This document shows, piece by piece, positions 51,971 through 60,188 of a stretch of 64,000 bases of DNA (positions are counted from its first letter, which is position 1; each line of letters begins with the position of its first letter). The position numbers and the translations under genes are program-made. The notes below the pieces were generated by a model, which searched no databases, was not told where the DNA came from, and saw only the letters and a program-made list of their open reading frames with translations. Source of the DNA: Stappia sp. BW2. GTDB lineage: Bacteria > Pseudomonadota > Alphaproteobacteria > Rhizobiales > Stappiaceae. The stretch spans positions 248,001-312,000 of the forward strand of contig NZ_VIRG01000053.1 in the NCBI RefSeq assembly GCF_008107695.1, read 5' to 3'.

Positions 51971-53797
51971 TCAGGCCTCTTCCAGCGCTTCCAGTTCGTC
52001 GATGATCCGCTCGATCACCGAAAGACCTTTCTTCCAGAAATCCGGATCGACCGCACTCAGTCCGAAAGGTGCCAGCAGTTCGGAATGATGCTTGGTACCG
52101 CCGGCCTTCAGAAGGTCGAAATACTTCTCCTGGAAGCCGGTCTCCGCTTCCTCGTAAACCGCATAGAGCGAGTTCACCAGGCAATCGCCGAACGCATAGG
52201 CATAAACGTAGAACGGCGAATGGATGAAGTGCGGAATGTAGGTCCAGAAGGTTTCATAGCCTTCGCTCAACTTGATCGCGGGACCAAGGCTTTCGCCCTG
52301 CACGGACAGCCACAGTTCGCCGATCTTTTCCGACGTCAGCTCACCGTTGCGACGCTCCGTATGGACCTTGCGCTCGAATGTGTAGAAGGCGATCTGGCGC
52401 ACCACGGTGTTGATCATGTCCTCCGCCTTGGAGGCCAGCATCAGCTTGCGGGTTTGCGGATTGTCCGCCTTGGCAAGCAGTGACTTGAAGGTCAGCATCT
52501 CGCCGAAGACGCTTGCCGTTTCGGCCAGGGTCAGCGGCGTCGGCGCCATCAGCGGCCCGTTGGGCGCTGCCAGCACCTGGTGAACGCCGTGGCCAAGCTC
52601 ATGCGCCAACGTCATCACGTCGCGGATCTTGCCCTGGTAGTTGACCAGCACATAGGGGTGCGCGCTCGGCACGGTTGGATGGGCAAAGGCTCCGGGCGCC
52701 TTGCCGGACCGGGCCGGCGCATCGATCCAGCGCCGGTCGAAGAACCGGCCCGCGATTTCCGCCATGTCAGGAGAAAACGCGCTGTATGCGGACAGCACCG
52801 TGTCTTTCGCTTCGTCCCAGGGGATCACGCGCGTGTCGGCGTTGGGCAGGGGCGCGTTGCGGTCCCAGGTGTTGAGCTGGTCCATCCCCAGCCACTTTGC
52901 CTTCAGCTTGTAGTAGCGGTGCGACAGACGCGGATAGGCATCACGCACGGCGGCCACAAGCGCGTCGACCACCTCCCGCTCGACCCGGTTGGACAGGTGG
53001 CGGCTGTCGGCAATGTCGGTGAAGTTCCGCCAGCGGTCGGAGATTTCCTTGTCCTTGGCCAGCGTGTTGGTGATCAGCGTGAAGGTGCGCAGGTTTTCCT
53101 TGAAGGTTTTCGTCAAGGCTTCCGACGCCTTCCGCCGGGTGTCAGACGAAGGATCCACCAGCAGATTGAGCGTCGGTTCGATGGAAAGCTCCTGGCCATC
53201 GACATCGAAGGTCAGCGAGGCCATCGTCTCGTCGAAAAGCCTGTTCCAGGCCCCTGCTCCGGTGACGGACTTCTCGTGGAACAGCTGCTCCACCCTGTCT
53301 TCAAGTTGATAGGGCTTGCCCTTGCGCAGATCCTCGATCCAGGGCCGGTAATGCGCGAACTGGCCGTCCTCAAGCGCGGTCTCCATCACCGCGTCGTCGA
53401 TCTTGTTCATTTCCAGCGTGAAGAACAGAAGATGCGAACTGGCCGTCGTGATCTGCTCCTGAACGTCGCCGTAGAATTTCTGCGACGCCGGTTTGATGGT
53501 GTTTTCCGAATAGACGAGACCGGCGAAGGAAATCAGCCGGCCCATTAGGTCTTCCAGATCCTCATAGGCGCGGATCGCCGTCACCAGCGCGGAAACGTTG
53601 GTCTGCGCCATTTCGGCCAGCCTGCCCTTGTAGGACGTCTCGAAGGTCTTTGACCGATCCAGGACCTCCTTCAGATCGGCAGCAACCTCCGGCGCGTCGA
53701 CAGCAGGGTAAAGATCCGTGAGGTCCCATTCGGGAAGAGACCCGAGATTTGCGGAAGCGGCAGCCTGCGGGGCAAAGACGGGATGTGGAAGGGGCAA
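51971..53797 (-). CDS. pepF: Oligoendopeptidase F, M3 family
   Basis: A 608-aa zinc peptidase with HELGHGVHQVL (the HExxH motif) and a downstream E in ETASVFGEML. The N-terminal helical domain starts LGSLPEWDLTDLYPAVD. It cleaves short peptides of about 7-17 residues. The start is probably TTG 53797, with GGAGAAG seven bases upstream; no ATG lies near, and the frame is open to 53998. Clan MA. Confidence 0.92.
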   Translation of the reverse strand: MPLPHPVFAPQAAASANLGSLPEWDLTDLYPAVDAPEVAADLKEVLDRSKTFETSYKGRLAEMAQTNVSALVTAIRAYEDLEDLMGRLISFAGLVYSENTIKPASQKFYGDVQEQITTASSHLLFFTLEMNKIDDAVMETALEDGQFAHYRPWIEDLRKGKPYQLEDRVEQLFHEKSVTGAGAWNRLFDETMASLTFDVDGQELSIEPTLNLLVDPSSDTRRKASEALTKTFKENLRTFTLITNTLAKDKEISDRWRNFTDIADSRHLSNRVEREVVDALVAAVRDAYPRLSHRYYKLKAKWLGMDQLNTWDRNAPLPNADTRVIPWDEAKDTVLSAYSAFSPDMAEIAGRFFDRRWIDAPARSGKAPGAFAHPTVPSAHPYVLVNYQGKIRDVMTLAHELGHGVHQVLAAPNGPLMAPTPLTLAETASVFGEMLTFKSLLAKADNPQTRKLMLASKAEDMINTVVRQIAFYTFERKVHTERRNGELTSEKIGELWLSVQGESLGPAIKLSEGYETFWTYIPHFIHSPFYVYAYAFGDCLVNSLYAVYEEAETGFQEKYFDLLKAGGTKHHSELLAPFGLSAVDPDFWKKGLSVIERIIDELEALEEA

Positions 53798-53988
53798 ATT
53801 ATCTTCTCCGGTGCGCCACCGGACGAACGAGGTCCGGCAATCATGTGTTGCTAGAATTAGTAGGCCGGGAAAAGGCCCGCCCGCAATCTGGGTATGTAAA
53901 CTTTTTTGCCCGTCCTTGGACGATTTGTTTACCCAATTGCGACCAGAATGGTTCGAAACGAGACAATTTGGGACGAGCGAAACCGCCA

Positions 53989-55563
53989 ATGCAAGCACTC
54001 AGCGGCAAAATTCTCATTGTTGACGACGACCCCATCCAGCGCAGGCTGCTGCAGGAAGCCGTGAAGAAATTCGGCTACCGGTCGAAGACCGCCGAGAACG
54101 GCGCTGAAGCGGTGCGCATCATGTCGAGCGCAGAAGCAAGCGAGATCGATCTGATCATCCTCGACATGGTGATGCCCGAGCTCGATGGCCTGGGCGTTCT
54201 GGAGCGGCTGCGGTCCGACAAGAACGCAACGCCGGTGATCGTCCAGACTGCGCACGGCGGCATCGATACCGTTGTCAACGTCATGAACGCGGGCGCACAG
54301 GATTTCGTGGTCAAACCGGTGGCACCGGAGCGGCTGAATGTTTCGATCCGCAACCTGCTGAAAACATCCGCGCTGGAAGGCGAGATCACCCGGATCCGCA
54401 AGCAGGCGTCCGGCACACTGACCTTTGCCGACATCATCACCCACTCTCCGGCAATGGAGCGGGTGATCAATCTGGGCAAACGGGCCGCGGCATCAAACAT
54501 CCCGATCCTGATCGAGGGGGAAAGCGGCGTCGGCAAGGAAATGATCGCCAGCGCCATCCAGGGCTCCAGCGACCGCAAATCCAAACCACTGGTCACCGTC
54601 AATTGCGGCGCCATCCCTGACAATCTGGTCGAATCGATTCTGTTCGGACACGAAAAAGGTGCCTTTACCGGCGCGGTCGACAAACACGTCGGCAAATTTC
54701 AGGAAGCCCATGGCGGTACCCTGTTCCTGGATGAAGTCGGCGAGCTGCCACAGGATGTTCAGGTCAAGCTGCTGCGTGCGTTGCAGGAAAGCGAGATCGA
54801 CCCGATAGGTGCCCGCCGTCCGGTGAAGGTGGACTTCCGGCTGATTTCGGCGACAAACCGGCGACTGATCGATCAGGTGAAGGAAGGCGTCTTCCGCGAG
54901 GACCTTTACTACCGTCTGAACGTGTTTCCGATCTGGATCCCCCCGCTGCGCGACCGCCGCGAGGATATTCCCGCGCTGACCCGCCATTTCCTGGCCCGGT
55001 TTGCGGCCGAGGAAGGCAAGCCCCAGGTGGCGGGCGTCACCGCCGATACGCTCGCCATGCTGCAGGACTATCACTGGCCGGGGAACATCAGGCAGCTTGA
55101 AAATGCGGTTTTCCGGGCAGTTGTCCTGTGCGACGGCCCGCAACTGACAATCAACGATTTTCCGCAGGTCGCGGCCGCTACGGAGCAGACCGCTGCGCCG
55201 GGCGCAACACACCAGCCGCAGACACCAGTGGCCCACCCGGACCGGATGCCGGGCGGTGATCTTGCCGCAGCTCCAGTTCGCCCAAGCGAACCCACGGCAA
55301 CGCCGCATCCTGCACCTTCAGCCCACGCACCTCAGTCAGGTTTCGAACAATCGGCACCGTTCGGCTTCATGCGCAATCTCGACCAGGATGGCCATGTGCG
55401 CAAGCTGACCGACATCGAGGAGGAACTGATTCGAGCAGCGATCAATCATTACTCCGGCCGCATGACGGAAGTTGCCAAACGGCTTGGAATCGGCAGATCC
55501 ACACTCTATCGCAAGCTCAAGGAATACGGACTCGACGAAAGCGGTACCGACGCGGCAGCCTGA
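53989..55563 (+). CDS. NtrC-family sigma-54-dependent response regulator
   Basis: A 524-aa regulator. The receiver domain has D12-D14 and the phospho-aspartate D59 in LIILDMVMPELDG, with K near 108 (DFVVKPV). The AAA+ domain has Walker A GESGVGKEMIA, the sigma-54 contact loop GAFTGA (in GHEKGAFTGAVD) and Walker B GTLFLDEVGELP. A Pro/Ala/Thr-rich linker of about 50 residues precedes a Fis-type helix-turn-helix (MTEVAKRLGIGRSTLYRKLKEYG). No sensor kinase is nearby, so it is orphan in this window. It diverges from pepF by 191 bases. Confidence 0.94.
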   Translation: MQALSGKILIVDDDPIQRRLLQEAVKKFGYRSKTAENGAEAVRIMSSAEASEIDLIILDMVMPELDGLGVLERLRSDKNATPVIVQTAHGGIDTVVNVMNAGAQDFVVKPVAPERLNVSIRNLLKTSALEGEITRIRKQASGTLTFADIITHSPAMERVINLGKRAAASNIPILIEGESGVGKEMIASAIQGSSDRKSKPLVTVNCGAIPDNLVESILFGHEKGAFTGAVDKHVGKFQEAHGGTLFLDEVGELPQDVQVKLLRALQESEIDPIGARRPVKVDFRLISATNRRLIDQVKEGVFREDLYYRLNVFPIWIPPLRDRREDIPALTRHFLARFAAEEGKPQVAGVTADTLAMLQDYHWPGNIRQLENAVFRAVVLCDGPQLTINDFPQVAAATEQTAAPGATHQPQTPVAHPDRMPGGDLAAAPVRPSEPTATPHPAPSAHAPQSGFEQSAPFGFMRNLDQDGHVRKLTDIEEELIRAAINHYSGRMTEVAKRLGIGRSTLYRKLKEYGLDESGTDAAA

Positions 55564-55798
55564 ATTGAGGCAAATCATAGCGCCAACCATCGATTTCGAC
55601 GATATTTTGACGCATTCTCCGGGTAACCACCACTACCTGAGCGTTTTTACACTATGCGCTTGCGCCGTTGCAGTTAGGCAACGATTATCAGCAAAGCGAA
55701 ATTAGGGTAAAAACTTCTTAACCTGCGGCGGCTAGGATGTAAGTCCTGCTGGGGAGCACGGGATGGGTGAAAGCCCACTGAAAACGGCGAGATAGAGA

Positions 55799-57640
55799 TT
55801 GCGTACACGGTTAGTTGATTTCGACGCCGTCGGTTGGCTGAAGCGTGCCGCGAAAGCGGCCGGCGCGTTTGCTGTTGTGTCTATGTGTCTGGTCACCTTT
55901 GCCCAGGCCGAGACGCGTACCCTGAAGCTGTACAACGCGCACACCAAAGAGCGTGTCTCCATTACCTTCAAGAAAAACGGTCGGTATCTGCCCGACGGTC
56001 TGCGCGAAGCCAACCGCTTCCTGCGCGACTGGCGCCGCAACGAGATGACCAAGATCGATCCGGAACTTCTGGATCTCGTCTGGGAAGTGTACCAGAAGGT
56101 GGGCGCCCGCCAGCCGATCCACGTGGTTTCCAGCTACCGGTCCCCCGCGACCAACAACATGCTGCGCAAGCGGTCCTCGGGCGTTGCCAAGAACAGCCAG
56201 CACACGCTCGGCAAGGCCATGGACTTCTTCATTCCCGGCGTAAAGCTTGCGACCTTGCGCGCCACCGGGCTGCGCAAGCAAGTGGGCGGCGTGGGTTACT
56301 ATCCAAGATCCGGCTCGCCGTTCGTTCACATGGACACCGGCAGCGTCCGTCACTGGCCGCGCATGACCCGCTCCCAGCTGGCCCGCGTGTTTCCCGATGG
56401 CAAGACGCTTCACATTCCTTCAGACGGCAAACCGCTGAGCGGCTACAAGCTTGCGCTCGCCGAAAGCAAATCCGGCCGCTCGCGCAGTTCCAAACCGACG
56501 ATTGTTGCCTCCAACACACGCTCGAGCTCTTCCAAGGGCCTGAGCACCCGTAATCAGAACCTGACGAGTCCAGGCAAGCCTATCCCGGTGACCGCGAAGA
56601 ATGACAACGATTCTTCCGGTGGCGGCAACCTGTTCGCCAGCCTGTTTGGCGGCGGCAATAACCGCGACGATAACGCAGCGAAGCGCCCGGGAGCGGTCGG
56701 CAACACACGATCCGCGCCGGTTACGGCCGCGGCTCCTGCCGTCGTGATCGAAAATCCGCCGGTTCCCGGCCGGAAAATCCTTGGCACCGAACCGGAAGCT
56801 CCAGCAGCAGCTCCGGCAGCGGCACCGATTGTCGTGGCCAGCAGCGCACCGATCGTCAAACCGCCTGCGGATATTCCCTCCGTTGCCGCAAGCAAGACGC
56901 CTCCGCCTGCACCCAACACACTTGATGCACAGCGGTTCGCCATCGAGACCGGCCAGCCAACGGCGGCCAGCCCGGCTACTGGCTCCGTTCCCGAGAAAAC
57001 GATTGATTCGCGGTTCCAGGTTGCCACGCGCCTACCGGTGCATAAACCGAGCAAGGGCCTCAGCGATGCAGCCAGGGTCGCTGCAGCAAATCTTGGCCTG
57101 AGCGGCGATGTCCCGGTTCCGGGCTCTGCGCCGACCGACGATCCGGTCGCTGCAATCGCAGCAGCCACGGGCACTTCCGTGCCCTCACCGGTTCCTGCAC
57201 CTCGCTCGGAAACCACACTCGCCTACGCATCCGCCTCGGCGACACCGCCCGCCTTGAGCCGCTCGCTGCGGCCGTCGGTCAACGAGCCGGCACGGGCACA
57301 GGCCAAACGGCCAGCCCCCAGCGCAACCGCCAAGGCTGCCCCGGCCCGTCAGCCGTCCGTCTCTGGCCGGATCCCCCGCGACCAGATTGTCGACCCGCTG
57401 GCCGGATTCGCGAGCTTGCCTGACAAGTCCGCCCCGACGCTCTTGTCGGGCGCAGGCACCACACGGCACCGCGCATTCGCATGGCTCAGCCACCCGAACC
57501 AGCGCCAGTTGAAGAACGTGATGATGCCCGGCAACCGCTTCGTTTCCGCCAGCTTTGAAAGCAATGCCTACAATGGCCTGCGGACAGACCGTTTCGACGG
57601 TCCGGCCGTCGTCATCCTTCCGGTCCGCTTCGCCCGCTAA
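55799..57640 (+). CDS. DUF882 (M15-like) secreted protein with long Pro/Ala-rich tail
   Basis: A 613-aa exported protein. A signal-like helix (about 20-36, AGAFAVVSMCLVTFAQA) precedes the DUF882 domain (about 45-205). This contains VVSSYRSPATNNMLR and SQHTLGKAMDFFIPG with the H and D of the M15 peptidase pattern, and FVHMDTGSVRHW. These resemble D,D-peptidases acting on cell wall. Residues about 230-520 are low complexity (Ala/Pro/Ser/Thr). The start is a TTG at 55799 with GAGATAGAG before it. Far longer than typical DUF882 proteins of about 200 aa. Confidence 0.85.
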   Translation: MRTRLVDFDAVGWLKRAAKAAGAFAVVSMCLVTFAQAETRTLKLYNAHTKERVSITFKKNGRYLPDGLREANRFLRDWRRNEMTKIDPELLDLVWEVYQKVGARQPIHVVSSYRSPATNNMLRKRSSGVAKNSQHTLGKAMDFFIPGVKLATLRATGLRKQVGGVGYYPRSGSPFVHMDTGSVRHWPRMTRSQLARVFPDGKTLHIPSDGKPLSGYKLALAESKSGRSRSSKPTIVASNTRSSSSKGLSTRNQNLTSPGKPIPVTAKNDNDSSGGGNLFASLFGGGNNRDDNAAKRPGAVGNTRSAPVTAAAPAVVIENPPVPGRKILGTEPEAPAAAPAAAPIVVASSAPIVKPPADIPSVAASKTPPPAPNTLDAQRFAIETGQPTAASPATGSVPEKTIDSRFQVATRLPVHKPSKGLSDAARVAAANLGLSGDVPVPGSAPTDDPVAAIAAATGTSVPSPVPAPRSETTLAYASASATPPALSRSLRPSVNEPARAQAKRPAPSATAKAAPARQPSVSGRIPRDQIVDPLAGFASLPDKSAPTLLSGAGTTRHRAFAWLSHPNQRQLKNVMMPGNRFVSASFESNAYNGLRTDRFDGPAVVILPVRFAR

Positions 57641-57660
57641 GCGGTCAGACGGAAAATCCA

Positions 57661-57697
57661 GATAAAAAAAGAGCGGCATTTCTGCCGCTCTTTTCAT
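57661..57697 (-). terminator. Bidirectional terminator between DUF882 and gapR
   Basis: GAGCGGCA and TGCCGCTC arms around TTTC (57671-57690); TTTTC follows on the plus strand and TTTTTTTATC on the minus strand. It serves two convergent genes. Confidence 0.93.
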
Positions 57698-57722
57698 GTC
57701 AGGGTGCGGTTCTTTCCGCTGA

Positions 57723-57992
57723 TCAGCCTTCAGCGCCACCGGCACTGCCGGCCATGCCGAGTGCGTGCAGGTAGAGATCGAGAACCGCCTCTTCTTCTTC
57801 ACGCTCATGAGGCTGCTTCTTGCGCAGGGAAACCACCTTCCGCAGGATCTTGACGTCGAAGCCGTTGCCCTTGGCTTCCGCGTAGACGTCCTTGATGTCA
57901 TCGGAGATGACTTTCTTTTCTTCTTCCAGACGCTCGATACGCTCTACGAATGCACGCAGCTGGTCGCCTGCCACTCCACCGGGATCGGACAT
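57723..57992 (-). CDS. gapR: GapR, nucleoid-associated DNA-binding protein (DUF2312)
   Basis: An 89-aa protein with the DUF2312 core [19 protein letters not shown] followed by [20 protein letters not shown]. GapR wraps overtwisted DNA as a tetramer clamp and is important for replication and chromosome order in Caulobacter. Length and core are standard. A perfect hairpin lies 58 bases upstream of its start. Confidence 0.92.
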   Translation of the reverse strand: MSDPGGVAGDQLRAFVERIERLEEEKKVISDDIKDVYAEAKGNGFDVKILRKVVSLRKKQPHEREEEEAVLDLYLHALGMAGSAGGAEG

Positions 57993-58049
57993 GTTTTCTG
58001 TTTCTCCTTCTCGTTCTTCCGTGTCGCGCTATGCGCGGTCTTAATGGCT

Positions 58050-58068
58050 GCGGCTGATCTTCAGCCGC
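58050..58068. repeat. Perfect 8-bp hairpin between DUF1244 and gapR
   Basis: GCGGCTGA (58050-58057) and TCAGCCGC (58061-58068) enclose TCT. There is no T run, so it may be a processing or stability element of the gapR leader rather than a terminator. Confidence 0.5.
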
Positions 58069-58145
58069 CGTCAATCACCTGGCCGTGCGTTGCCAGACTG
58101 CGCACCGGCCGTCAAGCAGCCATGCGCGTTCTGGCCAGTGCAGGC

Positions 58146-58442
58146 TCAATGTTGGGGTTTGTTCTTTTCGAAAGCCGCCTGCTGATCCGCTGTCGCCTCG
58201 GACTGGTATTTGGCTTTCCAGTCGTCATAAGGCATGCCGTAGACGATTTCCCGGGCCTCGGCTTTTTCCAGTGAAACACCCTTTTCCTTCGCAGCGTCCT
58301 GATACCAGTTGGACAGGCAGTTGCGGCAGAAGCCGGCCAGATTCATCATGTCGATGTTCTGCACGTCAGTTCGACCGCGCAGATGGTCAACAAGGCGCCT
58401 GAAAACGGCAGCTTCCAGTTCGAGTTTCGTTTGATCGTCCAT
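58146..58442 (-). CDS. DUF1244-family protein
   Basis: A 98-aa helical protein of the DUF1244 family. FRRLVDHLRGRTDVQNIDMMN, then FCRNCLSNWY with a CxxC pair, and EIVYGMPYDDWKAKYQ are the conserved segments. The function is unknown. GGGAGA precedes ATG 58442; the frame is open 159 bases up without family residues. It lies 37 bases after the N-formylglutamate amidohydrolase gene and probably shares its transcript. Confidence 0.87.
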   Translation of the reverse strand: MDDQTKLELEAAVFRRLVDHLRGRTDVQNIDMMNLAGFCRNCLSNWYQDAAKEKGVSLEKAEAREIVYGMPYDDWKAKYQSEATADQQAAFEKNKPQH

Positions 58443-58479
58443 CTCGAAGGTCTCCCTCAACCGGACCGGTGAACCGGCC

Positions 58480-59289
58480 TTAAGCGGCGTCGCTGCGCGA
58501 CTTGAAATGATGGATGCGCCGGCAGTCGGACATGCCGGCAATTTTTCTGATGACCGGCTCGAGGCGGTCCGCCCATTCAAGCGCTCCGGCGTCGTCTGCA
58601 ATCAGGTCCTGCCGCAGTTCCAGAAGCGCATGTGCCAGTCCACGGCGCGTTGCGTGCCGGTACATTGTGTCGTTTTTGAGAGCCCCGTCGTAAGGTTCAT
58701 TGTCGCCCACAATGATATCGTCCTGCGCCCTCAAACCCTCCAGCAAGGGCTGAACGGCCCGCGGGTCGCTGTCCCACAGCACAGTGACATGCCAGGGCCG
58801 CGGCACACCGCGCCAGACCGGTGTGAAGCTGTGAATGGAAAAGATCACCGGCGGATCGCTCCCCTCGACCATGGCGTCCAGCGTCTGGTCTATGAGATCG
58901 TGATAGGGTTTGTGGAACCGCTCTATCCTGTTCGCCCGTTCGTTCATGTCGACCTTGGCATTGCCCGGCACCACGGCGCCATCCGACAGACGCATGATCA
59001 GCGTCGGGTCGTCATCGCCCCGGTTGGGATCGATCAGCAGGCGCGAAAAGGTGGTCAGGCAAGCCGGCGCATTCAGCCGCTTCGCCAATTCGAGCGTCAC
59101 CGCGCGCGCACCAATATCGTAACCGATATGCCGTTCGAACTGATCTGCCGGAACACCGAGATCGCCATAGGGCTCCGGAACGGTGTTGCGGGCATGATCG
59201 CACAGGAGCAGCACGCCGGAAGTTAAATCGCCTTTTACATATTCGGTCGGCTGAAAGGCCCGGCCGGTTTCGGCAGCTGGTTCTATCAT
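58480..59289 (-). CDS. N-formylglutamate amidohydrolase-family protein
   Basis: A 269-aa zinc hydrolase of the HutG/N-formylglutamate deformylase family. The typical LLCDHARNTVPE and RLLIDPNRG segments are present, and SIHSFTPVW and MRHATRRG-like YRHATRRGLAHALLELR follow. Some members act on other N-acylated amino acids. There are no hut genes nearby. The frame opens at a GTG at 59301 but ATG 59289 is preferred; neither has a strong site. Confidence 0.87.
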   Translation of the reverse strand: MIEPAAETGRAFQPTEYVKGDLTSGVLLLCDHARNTVPEPYGDLGVPADQFERHIGYDIGARAVTLELAKRLNAPACLTTFSRLLIDPNRGDDDPTLIMRLSDGAVVPGNAKVDMNERANRIERFHKPYHDLIDQTLDAMVEGSDPPVIFSIHSFTPVWRGVPRPWHVTVLWDSDPRAVQPLLEGLRAQDDIIVGDNEPYDGALKNDTMYRHATRRGLAHALLELRQDLIADDAGALEWADRLEPVIRKIAGMSDCRRIHHFKSRSDAA

Positions 59290-59699
59290 GTCTCGCTTCA
59301 CGGAAACTTCTGTGGCTCGCTATCGTGCAGGCGGTCAGGTTTACGGCAAAGCAGCGGCGGAACCAAGCCCGAAAACACCGCTTTCAGACAGCGTTTGAGC
59401 AGACCATCCACACCTTCCGTACGCCTGTGCTCTATCTATCGCCCGTTGATTTTGCCAACGTGTTAACAACGCGGTATACGCTTTATGGGCATCTAACATC
59501 GATATGAGGCGGTGCGGTCATGTTCCCGCCCCATTTCTGACGGCATAGGGGGTGAGACTGTTCAATCGGATAAAAAATCCGGACGGTTCGGGAAACAAGT
59601 CTGGGCGAAAGACTCCGTATCCCGTTAACGACGTTGACAAGGCCCCCTTGTCGACGCAAAAAGCGAATGTCTGTAAAGCAGCAAAGCGAATGACTGCAT
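59290..59699. other. Divergent intergenic region before the DUF1036-pyk operon
   Basis: 410 bases without a plausible protein. AT-rich stretches near 59440-59500 probably belong to the divergent promoters. The palindrome at 59636-59652 is the clearest element. Confidence 0.5.
59636..59652. promoter_or_regulatory. Perfect 7-bp palindrome overlapping a -35-like box before DUF1036-pyk
   Basis: GACAAGG (59636-59642) and CCTTGTC (59646-59652) are exact reverse complements around CCC. A TTGACA consensus (59634-59639) overlaps the left arm, so binding here would block the promoter. It may be an operator for pyruvate kinase control. Confidence 0.45.
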
Positions 59700-60188
59700 A
59701 TGTTTAAGGTTGGGGAACGGAACCAGGGCGGGTCTCGGGCATGTGTCAGCGTGCCTGTGAAATTTGCCTTTGCTGCTTTCCTTGCCGTGCTGTTTTTCTC
59801 CGCATCCAGTGACGAAGCCAGAGCCGATCTGCGCCTTTGCAACAAGACCGACAGTCAGGTTGGTGTAGCCATCGGCTACAAGGACAAGACCGACTGGGTT
59901 ACCGAAGGCTGGTGGAACCTTGCGTCCAACTCCTGCGAGACCCTGGTACCCGGGGCGCTGGTGTCACGATACTATTACATCTACGCAGTTGATTATGACC
60001 AATTCGGCGAATGGGGTGGCCGGGCGTTCATGTGCACCCGGGAAAAGGAATTCACCATTCGCGGTATTGAGGACTGTGTGGCTCGCGGATTCGAGCGGAC
60101 GGGCTTTTTTGAAATCGACACGGGCGAACAGAGCAGCTGGACGGTCCAGCTGACCGAACCCGTGCAACAGGGGACAGGTGGGCGATGA
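59700..60188 (+). CDS. DUF1036-family secreted protein
   Basis: A 162-aa protein with a signal-like helix (about 21-40, KFAFAAFLAVLFFSA). The DUF1036 domain follows: LRLCNKTDSQVGVAIGYKD, EGWWNLASNSC, and RAFMCTREKEFTI. Its four or so cysteines may form disulfides in the periplasm. The start is uncertain; a later start would leave the signal peptide intact. It overlaps the pyk start by four bases (ATGA), an unusual coupling of a secreted protein with a glycolytic enzyme. Confidence 0.83.
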   Translation: MFKVGERNQGGSRACVSVPVKFAFAAFLAVLFFSASSDEARADLRLCNKTDSQVGVAIGYKDKTDWVTEGWWNLASNSCETLVPGALVSRYYYIYAVDYDQFGEWGGRAFMCTREKEFTIRGIEDCVARGFERTGFFEIDTGEQSSWTVQLTEPVQQGTGGR

